A DNA stretch of 64,000 nt from Microbulbifer sp. MKSA007 (GTDB taxonomy: Bacteria > Pseudomonadota > Gammaproteobacteria > Pseudomonadales > Cellvibrionaceae): contig CP128433.1 of NCBI GenBank assembly GCA_032615215.1, forward strand, positions 186,001 through 250,000. Reading direction: 5' to 3'. Position 1 is the stretch's first letter, and the number at the start of each line of letters is the position of its first letter. The notes below the pieces were generated by a model, which saw nothing but the letters and a program-made list of their open reading frames with translations, ran no database searches and had not been told where the DNA came from. This document shows positions 19,920-29,898 of the stretch, piece by piece. A program made the translations under genes and the position numbers.

Positions 19920-20156
19920 ATGCAGAAAATACTTTTGGCCGGTTATTTTCGATCTAAGAAAGTACGATTGATAGTGGGTTGGACTGGACTGTCGATTGCC
20001 GGTATTTTCTTTTTATGGGGAATTTTAGGATTTCTTTCATTTATTCCCTCAATGCTGGACGTTTTTGGCGTATTGTGGATGCGGATTCCAGCTGGTATTA
20101 CAGTTTTTGGTTTGCTGATGGCGGCAATTGGATTCTGGGAATTTGATGAAGATTAG
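19920..20156 (+). CDS. Small membrane protein, unknown function
   Basis: 78 residues from the ATG at 19920. An in-frame ATG at 19881 was rejected because it would read through the terminator hairpin. Two transmembrane segments (about residues 17-41 and 48-70). First of three consecutive tiny membrane protein genes. No family recognised. Confidence 0.6.
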   Translation: MQKILLAGYFRSKKVRLIVGWTGLSIAGIFFLWGILGFLSFIPSMLDVFGVLWMRIPAGITVFGLLMAAIGFWEFDED

Positions 20157-20168
20157 AGGATATGGTGC

Positions 20169-20348
20169 GTGCTCAAAGTATCAGATTTCTTTATCTTACT
20201 GGCAGTTTTAATCTCTTTGATATTATCCGCGAGTTTGTGGTTTAGCGGTTATAAGGAGCAAGGAATTTTTACCGCACTTTGGGTTCCCACTATTCTGACA
20301 CTGGGCATCTATTTCAAAGTGACGGCTTTGCTAGCTCGCAGGAGATAG
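20169..20348 (+). CDS. Very small membrane protein, unknown function
   Basis: 59 residues from GTG at 20169, beginning LKVSDFFILLAVLISLILSA. Two hydrophobic segments separated by FSGYKEQG, ending in ALLARRR with positive charges at the C-terminus. It starts 12 bases after the previous small gene and ends two bases before the next start, a tight operon arrangement that supports it being real. No family recognised. Confidence 0.55.
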   Translation: MLKVSDFFILLAVLISLILSASLWFSGYKEQGIFTALWVPTILTLGIYFKVTALLARRR

Positions 20349-20350
20349 TT

Positions 20351-20521
20351 GTGCCTGAAATTTATCTGTTATTGATTGGAGTGGCGGTTTCGCTTTTTGA
20401 GTTAATAGGAATTCTACTGGGCATTCGTGAGTTTCGAAAGGCAGGGCAAGAATTGACTAAACAGCGTATTTCTTTGGAGTCGGCAGCAATAAGAGTGCGG
20501 AAGAATGGCGTAGAAAAATGA
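20351..20521 (+). CDS. Very small membrane protein, unknown function
   Basis: 56 residues from GTG at 20351, with GGAG six bases upstream. One N-terminal transmembrane helix (PEIYLLLIGVAVSLFELIGI) followed by a charged amphipathic tail (REFRKAGQELTKQR). The ribosome binding site supports this start over the longer open frame. Third of the small membrane trio; function unknown. Confidence 0.55.
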   Translation: MPEIYLLLIGVAVSLFELIGILLGIREFRKAGQELTKQRISLESAAIRVRKNGVEK

Positions 20522-20550
20522 TTGTCGTCCTTAACTACTCTTAGTTAGGA

Positions 20551-20592
20551 ATTACAAAGGGGAAGCCTAATGCTTCCCCTTTGTAATTTTTA
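20551..20592. terminator. Long bidirectional terminator
   Basis: Sixteen-base perfect inverted repeat (20551-20566 and 20572-20587; core AAAGGGGAAGC / GCTTCCCCTTT) with a five-base loop and TTTTT after it. It separates the small membrane genes from the converging TonB receptor gene. A second, antisense U-tract is weaker. Confidence 0.9.
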
Positions 20593-20607
20593 TGGTTTAC
20601 AAAAAAC

Positions 20608-23219
20608 TTAGAAGCTATAAGTCATCTTGCCGTAGATAAAGCGACCACGGGGATCGTGTTGTGACTGTACATAACCATAGAGGTCTCCGTCGCCATCCCC
20701 GATAGCGAAGGGCGGTTCTTCATCGAAGACATTATCCGCACCCAGGCTCAACACCATATTCTCGAAGCCGGTATAACGGGCCTGCATATTCATGGTCAGG
20801 AAAGAGTCTACGGTGCGGGAGTTATTGCTGTCATAGTCGAGTGTCCCGTTGAAATCGATATCCGGAGTATCCTCGAACTCACCAATGTAGCTGAGCCCGG
20901 CACTAAATCCGAAGGTGTCAAAGGTCCAGTCAGCGGTAGCGTTCCAACGGTGTTGTGGATACTCATATTCACCGGCCAGATCGCGGGTGATAAATGCGTC
21001 GCCGCTGGAATTCAGTTCAACACGCTCAAATTCTGCCAGGTAAGAGTAATCCAGGCGCAGGCCAAGCTCTCCGCCCACTAGCTCAAATCCGCTGTAGACA
21101 ATACTTAGGTCGACGCCCGATACGTCCTGTTCACCAATATTGGTGAAGCTGCTGTCGATAGATTGCAGGGCGCCAAGGGTTTCACCATCAATCGGGGTAT
21201 CGCGGCGGCACACGGTGCTGTCTTGATCCCAGCAATAGAGACTGTAGATATAGCCGAAGGGGACCTCGTCAATCTTACCTTCCTGGGTGATATTCCAATA
21301 ATCCAGAGATAGTCGCAGGCCTTCTATGGGCTCGTAAACAGCGCCGATGTTGAAGGATTCTGACTCCTCTGCATCCAGATCCGGGTTGCCGGAGAAGACA
21401 ATGGTGTAGTCGGTCTTTGCACAGTAGGCATCGTTAACTTCACAGCCATAGGTATCAGCGAAGAATAAGGACTCTTGTGACGGGCCTAAGCCGACCTGCG
21501 CCAGGGAAGGCGCGCGGAAACCGGTACCCCAAGAGGTTCGGAAGGATAGCTGGTCGGTTACTGTCCACAGCAGATTTGCCATTGGATTGGTGGTGCTGCC
21601 AAAGTCGCTGTAATCATCGTAACGGGCGGCCACAGTCAGATCGAACCTGGCAGGAAGGGGGATAGCAACTTCCACATAAGCTGAGGAGATATCCCGGCTG
21701 GCACTGGCGGATACGGATTCGGTACCGAAGATCAAACCGCGCTGGAACTGGTCATCAGGGATATCGGAAGCCTTTTCCTCCCGGTATTCCAGGCCTGCGG
21801 CCATAGCGATGGTGCCACTGGCGGTATCGACTAAATCTCCATTGACTGAGAAGTTATAGCTGGTGAGGTCGGACTTACCTTGGCGGACCAGGCTGGTGGT
21901 GATGGCATCAATGACCGAGTCCGGATTTTGAACCCCGCCAAACGGATTGTAGTTACCGGCATTAATCTGCTCTTGTAACAGGTCCGTACGCACCCAGCCC
22001 TGGGAGCGGTCACCGGTCTGGGTTGTTTCACTGCGGGAGCGCTGCACAGAAGCCTCCCAGTCCCAGTCAGCGACAGAGCCGCGCAGGCCGAAGACACCGC
22101 GCAAGTTATCGGTTTCGATATCCCACTGGCGGGCGCCTGCATCCACGGTGCGATAGCGGTAAATATCCACATCTTCGCCGAATGGGTTATTTGGATGATC
22201 TGCCAGTACATAGAGACCCGCGTCGCCATCGAGGGGGTGGGTGCACCCTGGGCTACGGAGGTATTGTGCTGAACAGCGACCTCGCTAAAGAACTCCACGC
22301 CTTCGGCCAACTGGGTATGGCCAAGCATTAATAGGCCAGTGCGTTCGGCTTCGGGTGTGATCAAAGTCCAGGGGCCGTAATCATAGACACAGACTTCACC
22401 GGTATCGCGCTCTTCGGGACAGTTGGGGTCGGAAACAAAGGTACCGCCCACATTGAAGCTACCCGGATAGCCCCTGGAGGAGCGGAAGTCCATACCGCCA
22501 CGGCTGGATTGGTTAGCGGTATCCAAACCACTGCGTTCGGTGCTGGATAGGCGGCTGTTTTTATGGTGGTCAAAAATAACAGTCAGGTTTGAGTCATCCC
22601 CATTGATGCCCCAGACGGCGGACATGGATTGCTCGTCATAGCCATCGGCACCGCCGTAATCTACGGATACCTCAGTACCTTCAAAGTCTCTACGCAATAC
22701 CAGATTGACTACACCAGCAACGGCATCGGAACCGTAAATTGCGGAGGCGCCATCCTTTAGGACTTCGACCCGCTCAATCGCCGCAAGGGGCACACTGTTG
22801 ATATCCACAAAGTTGGTAGTAATGCTCTCAGCAAATGCGCTGATAGCCACCCGGCGACCATTTACCAATACTAGAGTGGCGTCGGCACCCATACCGCGCA
22901 GGCTCACAGCGGCAGCCCCGTTTGCGGTAGAGTCCTGGTTGTTACCCCGGGTTGAGAAGGTGCCATTACCTGCGGCGGGGTTTTTCTCAAAAAGTTGCTG
23001 CAGATTGGTGTAACCGGACTTTTCGATGGCATCGCGATCCATTACCTGGATCGGGGTAGCTGTTTCAAATTCAGCGTTTCGACTAATACGGGAACCCACA
23101 ACTGCAACTTCTTCCATCGCCTGATCCTCGGCGGCAAAGAGTGTTTGTGGGCTAGTGGCAGCGGTTGCCGCCACTATGGCTGTAGTTAATACCTTGCGAC
23201 GAAGAGAGAACTTTTCCAT
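20608..23219 (-). CDS. TonB-dependent outer membrane receptor, frameshifted
   Basis: Outer membrane active-transport channel. One base added in the G5 run at 22233-22237 (C run on the coding strand) joins two frames into about 870 residues, the normal size. Signal peptide ends LFAAEDQ; the plug domain follows with VAVVGSRISR, LRGMGADATLVLVNGRRVA and VEVLKDGASAIYGSDAVAGV; the 22-strand barrel ends in the aromatic C-terminus YGKMTYSF. Start at 23219 chosen for the signal peptide; an ATG at 23246 is possible. Substrate unknown. It precedes znuBC on the same strand order, but no zinc link is proven. Confidence 0.88.
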
Positions 23220-23449
23220 ATCGTTGTGAGTCCATTTTTTTGTCATTATTGGTGACCGGCCTAATACGGCTGGTCGTCGGGCAACACTAGCAACGACGGA
23301 AAATTGACACAATTAGCTAGCGGCTAACCATCTGCTTATTGCGATAAACGGTGACAGGTATCTCACCAATGGGTAGATTTAGGCGACAATGTGCGACAAA
23401 TAACGAAATAAAATAAGAAATTAGGATGAGATTAACCGGCAGGCCACCT

Positions 23450-24250
23450 TTAGCTGGCTCGCAGTTGTGAAGTGAGGAAAAACAGTGCTGCGGCCAGAAC
23501 AATGGAGGGGCCCGCCGGTGTATTCCACAGGATGGAGGCAAGAAGGCCGAGTACTACAGCTAAGCATCCCATCAATGAGGCCAGCACCGCCATACGCTCT
23601 GGAGTGTGCGACAGTTTTCGCGCGGTAGCTGCGGGAATAATCAGCAGGGCGGTAATTAACAGAACCCCGACAACTTTCATTGCGATCGCGATCAGTATTG
23701 CCAGCATCAACATCAGAGCGATTCGCAATCGCTCGATGGGGACACCTTCTACTGAAGCCAATTCCTCGTGCAGGGTGAAAGCCAGTAACTGTTCCCACAG
23801 GAAATAAAGCAGTCCCAGGATTGTGGCGGCGGCAATGGCCATTAGTACCAGATCCTGGCCACTGACTGCGAGTAAATCTCCCAGCAACAGAGATAAGAGG
23901 TCCACCTTTATCTTGAAGAAACTGACGGTGACAATCCCCAGTGCCAGCATGGAGTGGGACAATATGCCCAGCAGGGTATCTACGGCGAGCTTTTGGCGTT
24001 GCTGTAAATACATCAGTAGCAGTGCCAGTACACAGCAAGTAATGCCGACGGCCACCGTTGGCATAATTTGAAGTACAAAACCCAGCGTCACTCCGAGAAG
24101 GGCTGAGTGAGCCAGGGTGTCGCCGAAATAGGCCATACGTCTCCACACGGCGAAGCAGCCCAAAGGACCGCTGACAACAGCGACCATAAGGCCGGCGGCG
24201 AGGGCGTACCAGAGAAATTGGCTATGCAGTAATTCGCCGAAATCGACCAC
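23450..24250 (-). CDS. znuB: Zinc ABC transporter permease ZnuB
   Basis: 266 residues, about eight transmembrane helices, GTG start directly after the znuC stop. Inner membrane channel of the high-affinity zinc importer. Family features: SGPLGCFAVWRRMAYFGDTLAHSALLGV near the N-terminus and ITALLIIPAATARKLSHTPERM near the C-terminus, the ABC-3 permease signature region. Forms a transporter with ZnuC and ZnuA encoded next to it. Confidence 0.96.
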   Translation of the reverse strand: MVDFGELLHSQFLWYALAAGLMVAVVSGPLGCFAVWRRMAYFGDTLAHSALLGVTLGFVLQIMPTVAVGITCCVLALLLMYLQQRQKLAVDTLLGILSHSMLALGIVTVSFFKIKVDLLSLLLGDLLAVSGQDLVLMAIAAATILGLLYFLWEQLLAFTLHEELASVEGVPIERLRIALMLMLAILIAIAMKVVGVLLITALLIIPAATARKLSHTPERMAVLASLMGCLAVVLGLLASILWNTPAGPSIVLAAALFFLTSQLRAS

Positions 24251-25042
24251 TTATTTTTGCTCTTTGTTTTTTGTATTTGTGTGAGTGTGTTGATGATTGC
24301 AGCTGCTTGCGGGCGCAATATCTCCACTTAATTTATGTTGGTGGTTATGTTGATGGGTATAGGGGGCGACCTTGTCCCCAAATAATTCCAGATAGGCAGG
24401 GTGGCGACTTACTTGCTCCGGATGTCCGTGACAGCAGATATGCTGGTTCAAACAAAGGACCCGGTCGGTTGCAGCCATAACTAAATGAAGGTCGTGGGAA
24501 ACCAGTAACACACCGCAGCCGAGCTCGTCGCGCAGAGTGGCAATTAACTGGTACAACTCACTTTGACCACCGATATCGACTCCCTGCGTGGGTTCATCCA
24601 GGACAAGCAGCTGAGGTTTGCGCGATGCGGCACGGGCGAGTAAGACCCGCTGCATTTCTCCACCGGATAGATTTGCCAGAGAGGCGCCTCTAAGCTGCCC
24701 TGCGCCCACCCTGTCCAATGCCGACTGCGCTTGCTCGGGCTTCATGGCCGGTTGGCCAAGCTGCAAGAAGCGTTCAACTGACATGGGCATTGAGCTATCG
24801 ATATGAAGCCGTTGGGGCATATAGCCAATACGCAACCCAGTTTGTCGCCACACGCGGCCCTGGGTCGGCTGGCTGAGCCCCAGCAGAAGGCGAAGGAGAG
24901 TGGTTTTGCCGGCTCCATTAGGGCCTATTAAGGTGACAATCTCCCCCTGGGACAATTCGACTGTAATATCTTTAAGTAACTGCCTGCCGCCCACTTGAAG
25001 GGCGATATTGTCAGCTGTGATAAGCGGCTGGGGTGGATTCAG
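24251..25042 (-). CDS. znuC: Zinc ABC transporter ATPase ZnuC (probable non-AUG start)
   Basis: ATPase of the zinc importer. Walker A GPNGAGKTT, signature LSGGEMQRV, Walker B LLVLDEPTQGVD and the switch histidine in LLVSHDLH are present. The C-terminus is histidine-rich (THQHNHQHK ... NHQHTHTN), common in zinc-linked ATPases. The first GTG (24994) would remove the first beta strand; in-frame family-like residues LITADNIALQVGG continue upstream to a CTG at 25042 (or ATT at 25045) placed eight bases after GGAG, so I extend the gene to 25042. If only standard starts are allowed, use 24994. Confidence 0.9.
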   Translation of the reverse strand: MNPPQPLITADNIALQVGGRQLLKDITVELSQGEIVTLIGPNGAGKTTLLRLLLGLSQPTQGRVWRQTGLRIGYMPQRLHIDSSMPMSVERFLQLGQPAMKPEQAQSALDRVGAGQLRGASLANLSGGEMQRVLLARAASRKPQLLVLDEPTQGVDIGGQSELYQLIATLRDELGCGVLLVSHDLHLVMAATDRVLCLNQHICCHGHPEQVSRHPAYLELFGDKVAPYTHQHNHQHKLSGDIAPASSCNHQHTHTNTKNKEQK

Positions 25043-25132
25043 AATTCAATCTCCGCAGGGAAGTCTTTAAGATGTTTGCTTCCATACCTTCTTTACCGGA
25101 TATGGACAACCAGGCTGGCAGCTTGGCGCTGG

Positions 25133-25149
25133 TTGTGATTATATCGCAA
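25133..25149. promoter_or_regulatory. Candidate Zur operator between znuC and znuA
   Basis: Imperfect palindrome TTGTGATTATATCGCAA centred at 25141, 14 bases before the znuA start and about 90 bases before znuCB, in the divergent intergenic region where gammaproteobacterial Zur boxes lie. Half-sites TTGyGAT / ATCrCAA match each other except in the centre. Assignment to Zur is inferred from position and the A+T centre; no zur gene is in this window. Confidence 0.6.
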
Positions 25150-25163
25150 TTTTTCGCCGCCTA

Positions 25164-26066
25164 ATGTCTCTGATGTATCCCTTCAAACGTCTTTTTACAA
25201 TCTCCACGGTGCTTCTATTCGGGCTCTTTCTCCCGGCTTGTAGCAAACCGGAATCCGACAGTGGTGGAGAGCTGGTCGTCAGCGTGCGCCCTTTAGCCCT
25301 GATCGCCCGGGAAATAACCGGTGAGGATATTCCTGTTCGGGTGCTGGTTGAGGGAGCAGATCCTCACCATTATGCCCCTACGGTTTCCGATCGGGCTGCA
25401 CTTGAGCGCGCCTTACTATTGGTGTGGCTGGGGCCGCAAATGGAGGGGGTGTTGGCAAAACAGGCAGCGCTGTTACCAGCGGGCCGGCAAATGCAGCTGC
25501 TGGATATAGAGACCCTTGAATATGAGGGAGCCAGTGCTACCGACCCCCACCTCTGGTTGCGTCCCCGCAATGCGGCAATAGCTGCGGCGCAGATCGCTGA
25601 GCGCCTGGCGCAATTACAGCCGCAGCAGGCGGAATTGTTTATGGGGCGTGCACGGCAGTTTTCCAGTTCGATGGCCAACTTGCAGAAAGTACTCGATCGG
25701 GCCTTGTACGGGTATCGTGAAGTTCCCATCGTTGTTACGCACGATGCCTATGGTCACTTTTTTGGTTCCGCAGGAGTGAAAACCCATGCCCTGGGCGATG
25801 GCAGTGGCGGGGGCTATGGTGCCAAGGCAATGCTGGATTTGTCACAGATTGGCGACGGCTGTCTATTTGGAGATATGCCGGCTAATGAACGAGATCAACA
25901 GTTGGCAGAAAATTTGGGGCTGCGTTACGCCGCTTTGGATCTGCTGGGAGATCAGTTGAGTGAAAATGCTGATTACAGGGAATTGATAGAGTCCCTCTTG
26001 TCTCAAGCCCGCACTTGCTTGAGTCAGGTTCCCGACCGCAACAAGGATAAATCAGAGGCTCCTTGA
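25164..26066 (+). CDS. znuA: Zinc-binding lipoprotein/periplasmic protein ZnuA
   Basis: 300 residues. Captures periplasmic zinc for ZnuBC. The N-terminus has a lipobox-like LPAC, so it may be a lipoprotein. Metal-site histidines are seen in DPHHYAPT, DPHLWLRP and VTHDAYGHFF. The histidine/aspartate-rich loop found in many ZnuA proteins is absent. Divergent from znuCB across the palindrome at 25133-25149. Confidence 0.93.
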   Translation: MSLMYPFKRLFTISTVLLFGLFLPACSKPESDSGGELVVSVRPLALIAREITGEDIPVRVLVEGADPHHYAPTVSDRAALERALLLVWLGPQMEGVLAKQAALLPAGRQMQLLDIETLEYEGASATDPHLWLRPRNAAIAAAQIAERLAQLQPQQAELFMGRARQFSSSMANLQKVLDRALYGYREVPIVVTHDAYGHFFGSAGVKTHALGDGSGGGYGAKAMLDLSQIGDGCLFGDMPANERDQQLAENLGLRYAALDLLGDQLSENADYRELIESLLSQARTCLSQVPDRNKDKSEAP

Positions 26067-26121
26067 GGGCACCAAGTATCCCGCCTACCCAGGGAGGAGG
26101 CGGGACCTGGTAGGGTGGCTT

Positions 26122-26415
26122 CTAGGAACGATTGGTTATTTGCTGTAGTTTCTCTACCCGGGCAGCATCTCTTTCCGCTTGTTTTTGCAGTTTCTCCAGC
26201 TGCTGTTTTTGTCTCTCCAGCAAATCATTCTCTCTTTCACGGATAGCCTGCCTGAGTATTAATTCATGGCCTTCTACCTCAGACTGCTGTGAGTGTGTTT
26301 CATCAGTCGCCTCGGCTTCAGCGGTATGCTCTCCACTGCAATCCGAGCCGGCACTTGCCGAAATGGCAAAGATACTTGCGGCAAACAACAGGGTGGCGCG
26401 CATCACTCCTCTCAT
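26122..26415 (-). CDS. Secreted coiled-coil protein, unknown function
   Basis: 97 residues from 26415, where AAGGA lies seven bases upstream. Signal peptide (LLFAASIFAISASAGS) followed by an acidic region and a long charged helix (RERENDLLERQKQQLEKLQK) predicted to form a coiled coil. Convergent with znuA. No family recognised. Confidence 0.6.
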   Translation of the reverse strand: MRGVMRATLLFAASIFAISASAGSDCSGEHTAEAEATDETHSQQSEVEGHELILRQAIRERENDLLERQKQQLEKLQKQAERDAARVEKLQQITNRS

Positions 26416-26749
26416 CTTTCGAATCCTTCCTTCAACATCGGGTGGCACAGTTTTTTGGAAATAAAAGATCCCTGACTGCCTGGGGGCAGCCTGTGACAAT
26501 TTGATTTCCGGGGAGTAGCGAACGCATAAGGTCGCTACCGGCAAGACTAGCCAAGCCTGGGGATTTGGTGAGATCGATGCGCCGATAGTTTTAATCGGCG
26601 GGGTAAGTCGAGTGGGCTTTTGTGCAGAGGTTGCCTACGGTGTCTGGCGGGAAAGAATCAGTAAGCGGAAAAACAGAGCGAAGGGCGTTATCCTATCGGC
26701 CTGCCGCGCGTCCTGAACGCCAAACTAAGCAAGCAAGAATTCATCGTCT
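26416..26749. other. Intergenic region upstream of polA
   Basis: 334 bases between the divergent coiled-coil gene and polA. I see no gene and no strong hairpin. It must hold the polA promoter, but no convincing -35/-10 pair was found by eye. Confidence 0.4.
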
Positions 26750-29488
26750 ATGAGTAAACAAAACACCTCAGCCGCCCCGTTGATTTTGGTGGATGGTTCC
26801 TCCTACCTTTATCGCGCTTTTCATGCGCTGCCGCCATTGACCACCAGCCAGGGTAAGCCTACTGGTGCGGTGCGCGGTGTGATTAGTATGCTGCGCCGCC
26901 ACCTCAAGGAGCATCCAGGCAGTCCTGTAGTGGTTGTTTTTGATGCCAAGGGCAAGACTTTTCGCGATGAGATGTTTGCCGAATACAAATCCCATCGCCC
27001 TCCTATGCCGGATGACCTGCGTGAGCAGATTCAGCCCATTCACGACATCATCGACGCTATGGGATTGCCGCGCTTGGTGGTCGACGGTGTTGAAGCTGAT
27101 GATGTGATCGGCACCCTGGCGCTGGAGGCCCAGAGCCAGGGGCAGCAAGTCATAATCTCCACCGGCGATAAAGACATGGCGCAGCTGGTGCGTCCGGGCG
27201 TTACCTTGGTTAACACCATGTCCAATACCGAAATGGACAGCGAGGGCGTGACTAAGAAATTTGGCGTAGGTCCAGAACTGATTATCGATTTTCTCGCCCT
27301 GATGGGAGATAAATCAGACAATATCCCCGGAGTTCCTGGTGTGGGCGAGAAAACCGCTCTGGCACTGTTACAGAATCTGGGAGGCTTGGAGACCATTTAT
27401 TCCGACCTGGATGCCATTGCACCGCTGGGGTTCCGTGGCTCAAAAACCCTCGGCAAAAAGATGGCGGAGCACCGCGAGGCGGCAGAACTCTCCTATAAGC
27501 TCGCCACTATCAAAACCGATGTGGAGATGCCTTATCACCCCCAGGAACTGCACAATTCAGAGCCCAATACAGAGGCACTGGTTGAGCTATTCACGCAGAA
27601 TGAATTTCGCGGCTGGTTAGAAGAGCTAACCAGTGAAGAGGCTGAAGAAGCCATGGCGGAAGCCGTTGAGCGCGATTACGTCATCGTCACAGAAATGTCG
27701 GAGTTCGATGCCTGGCTGGAACAACTGAAGGGTTCAGACATCTTTGCCTTCGACACGGAAACCACCAGCCTCAATTATATGCAGGCAAAATTAGTGGGGG
27801 TGTCCTTCGCGGTGGAGCCCTATCGTGCAGCCTATGTTCCCCTGGCCCACGACTATATGGGTGCACCAGAGCAACTGCCGTTTGACGAAGTACTGGCCAA
27901 ACTCAAACCCCTGCTGGAAGATCCACAGCAGAAGAAGGTGGGGCAGAACCTGAAGTACGACAGTCATATCCTGGCCAACTACGATATTGAATTGCGCGGC
28001 ATCGCACGGGATACCATGTTGGAGTCCTATGTTCTGGACAGCACTGGCAGCCGCCACGATATGGATAGTCTCGCACTCAAGTACCTGGGGGAGAACACGG
28101 TTCACTTCGAGGATATTGCCGGTAAAGGCGCGAAACAGCTGACGTTTAACCAGATCGAGCTGGACAAAGCGGGCCCCTATGCGGCTGAAGATGCAGATAT
28201 CACCCTGCGTCTCCACAATGAGTTGAGTGCGCGTCTTGAGCGAGAGCCAACTCTGGTAAAGGTACTCGATGAAATTGAGATGCCTCTGCTACCAGTTCTG
28301 GCCCGTATGGAGCGTAATGGTGCTTATATCGATGCCAAGATGTTGGCGGAGCAGAGTGCTGAACTTGAGCAGCGAATGCGAGAGCTGGAACAGCAGGCTT
28401 ACGAAGTAGCCGGCGAAGAGTTCAATCTGGGCTCCACCAAGCAGCTGGGGGCGATCCTGTTTGAAAAGCTGCAGATTCCAGTGATCAAGAAGACCCCCAA
28501 AGGTGCGCCCTCTACCGCTGAGGCTGTATTGCAGGAATTGGCCCACAACCACGAGCTGCCCGCACTGATAATGCAGTATCGCGGCCTGGCCAAACTGAAG
28601 AATACCTACACCGATAAACTGCCAAAAATGATCGACCCGGGTAGCGGTCGTGTACATACCTCTTATCACCAGGCAGTAGCTGCTACCGGGCGCCTATCCT
28701 CCAGTGACCCTAACTTGCAGAATATTCCTATTCGTACAGAGGAGGGGCGCCGTATTCGTCGGGCCTTCACCGTTGACCCAAGAATCAATGGTGGCAGTGA
28801 GATCATCGCTGCGGACTACTCCCAAATTGAGCTGCGTATTATGGCTCACCTGTCTGGGGACAAAGGTTTGGTGGATGCATTTGCTCAAGGCGCAGATATT
28901 CACCGCGCGACGGCGGCAGAAGTCTTTGAAGTGGCTCAGGATGAGGTGACTGATGAGCAGCGCCGGCGGGCCAAAGCGATCAACTTTGGTTTGATTTACG
29001 GCATGTCGGCTTTTGGCCTGGCCAAGCAGTTGGATATCCCCCGGGCTGACGCCCAAACTTATATCGACCGTTACTTTGAGCGCTACCCGGGTGTATTGCG
29101 CTATATGGAGGATACCCGTGCACAGGCCGCAGAAAAGGGCTATGTGGAAACCCTGTTTGGACGCCGTCTCTATCTGCCGGAAATTAACTCACGCAATGGC
29201 ATGCAGCGCCAAGCAGCAGAGCGGACCGCAATTAATGCGCCAATGCAGGGTACTGCCGCCGATATTATCAAGCGGGCCATGATCGCTGTAGACAGCTGGC
29301 TCAGGGAGAAGAAGCTGGCGACCCGGATGATTATGCAAGTACACGATGAATTGGTTCTTGAAGTACCCAAGGATGAGGTCGAAATTGTGGCCGATGGCAT
29401 TATTGAATTGATGCAAGGCGCGGCAGAACTCCACGTTCCCCTGATTGTGGATCTGGGACAGGGCCGAGATTGGGATCAGGCGCACTAA
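26750..29488 (+). CDS. polA: DNA polymerase I
   Basis: 912 residues. Repairs and matures lagging-strand DNA. All three domains look intact: N-terminal 5'-3' exonuclease (LVDGSSYLYRAFHALPP, and GDKSDNIPGVPGVGEKTA), the 3'-5' proofreading domain with its acidic residues (FAFDTETTSLNY, YAAEDADITLRL), and the polymerase domain with motif A DYSQIELRIMAHLS, motif B RRRAKAINFGLIYGMS and motif C MQVHDELVLEVP. Followed by the gene-poor region that in other Gammaproteobacteria carries Spot 42 or ErsA small RNAs. Confidence 0.98.
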   Translation: MSKQNTSAAPLILVDGSSYLYRAFHALPPLTTSQGKPTGAVRGVISMLRRHLKEHPGSPVVVVFDAKGKTFRDEMFAEYKSHRPPMPDDLREQIQPIHDIIDAMGLPRLVVDGVEADDVIGTLALEAQSQGQQVIISTGDKDMAQLVRPGVTLVNTMSNTEMDSEGVTKKFGVGPELIIDFLALMGDKSDNIPGVPGVGEKTALALLQNLGGLETIYSDLDAIAPLGFRGSKTLGKKMAEHREAAELSYKLATIKTDVEMPYHPQELHNSEPNTEALVELFTQNEFRGWLEELTSEEAEEAMAEAVERDYVIVTEMSEFDAWLEQLKGSDIFAFDTETTSLNYMQAKLVGVSFAVEPYRAAYVPLAHDYMGAPEQLPFDEVLAKLKPLLEDPQQKKVGQNLKYDSHILANYDIELRGIARDTMLESYVLDSTGSRHDMDSLALKYLGENTVHFEDIAGKGAKQLTFNQIELDKAGPYAAEDADITLRLHNELSARLEREPTLVKVLDEIEMPLLPVLARMERNGAYIDAKMLAEQSAELEQRMRELEQQAYEVAGEEFNLGSTKQLGAILFEKLQIPVIKKTPKGAPSTAEAVLQELAHNHELPALIMQYRGLAKLKNTYTDKLPKMIDPGSGRVHTSYHQAVAATGRLSSSDPNLQNIPIRTEEGRRIRRAFTVDPRINGGSEIIAADYSQIELRIMAHLSGDKGLVDAFAQGADIHRATAAEVFEVAQDEVTDEQRRRAKAINFGLIYGMSAFGLAKQLDIPRADAQTYIDRYFERYPGVLRYMEDTRAQAAEKGYVETLFGRRLYLPEINSRNGMQRQAAERTAINAPMQGTAADIIKRAMIAVDSWLREKKLATRMIMQVHDELVLEVPKDEVEIVADGIIELMQGAAELHVPLIVDLGQGRDWDQAH

Positions 29489-29618
29489 TTTGACTGAAGA
29501 AACCATCTAAGAATTGAGGGTAGGGCGCGCTGCTCGGAATGATTTGGCGCGCTCTTGTTGGTACGGATGAATAAAATGCCAATTTTTGTGTTTTGTTAGG
29601 CGTTTTTACAATCTTTTT

Positions 29619-29743
29619 GAAATTCCGTGGAACTGTTCCGGCGACAGCCCCTCTAAAAAGGCAAGATCGTTGGAATGCGTCATCATCCCCCAAGGAAGTC
29701 AGATGTTTGCCCCGGTACTCCCCCAAGTCCGGGGCATTTTTTT
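29619..29743 (+). ncRNA. Candidate small RNA downstream of polA
   Basis: The interval between polA and engB encodes Spot 42 in enterics and ErsA in Pseudomonas. Here a strong terminator hairpin (29709-29735: GCCCCGG-T-ACT / AGT-CCGGGGC with loop CCCCCA) ends in ATTTTTTT at 29736-29743. A possible promoter has TACAAT at 29607-29612 with a weak TTTGTG 16 bases before it, giving a transcript of about 125 bases. The 5' end is a guess. The same hairpin could instead be only the polA terminator. Confidence 0.35.
29709..29743 (+). terminator. Terminator with C-rich loop
   Basis: Ten-pair stem with one bulged T and a CCCCCA loop, followed by seven T. It lies 221 bases after the polA stop. It ends either polA mRNA or a separate small RNA. 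Confidence 0.85.
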
Positions 29744-29898
29744 GCCTGTCTTTCAGCCCTGACCCTCCCTATCTACCCAAGCCGCAACAACTGCAACACC
29801 CGCAGTACTCCAGATCCTAAATTCCACTGTCCATACTTCTATTAAAACGTGGGCAAGGCGCTTAGCGAGTGTGAGGCGCCAGGCAGGGTACTGAGCTT

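Noticed and set aside
23421..24146. Second open frame within znuB
   Set aside because: Same strand, shifted frame; its translation is rich in Arg, Gly and His like a shadow, while znuB itself has family motifs.
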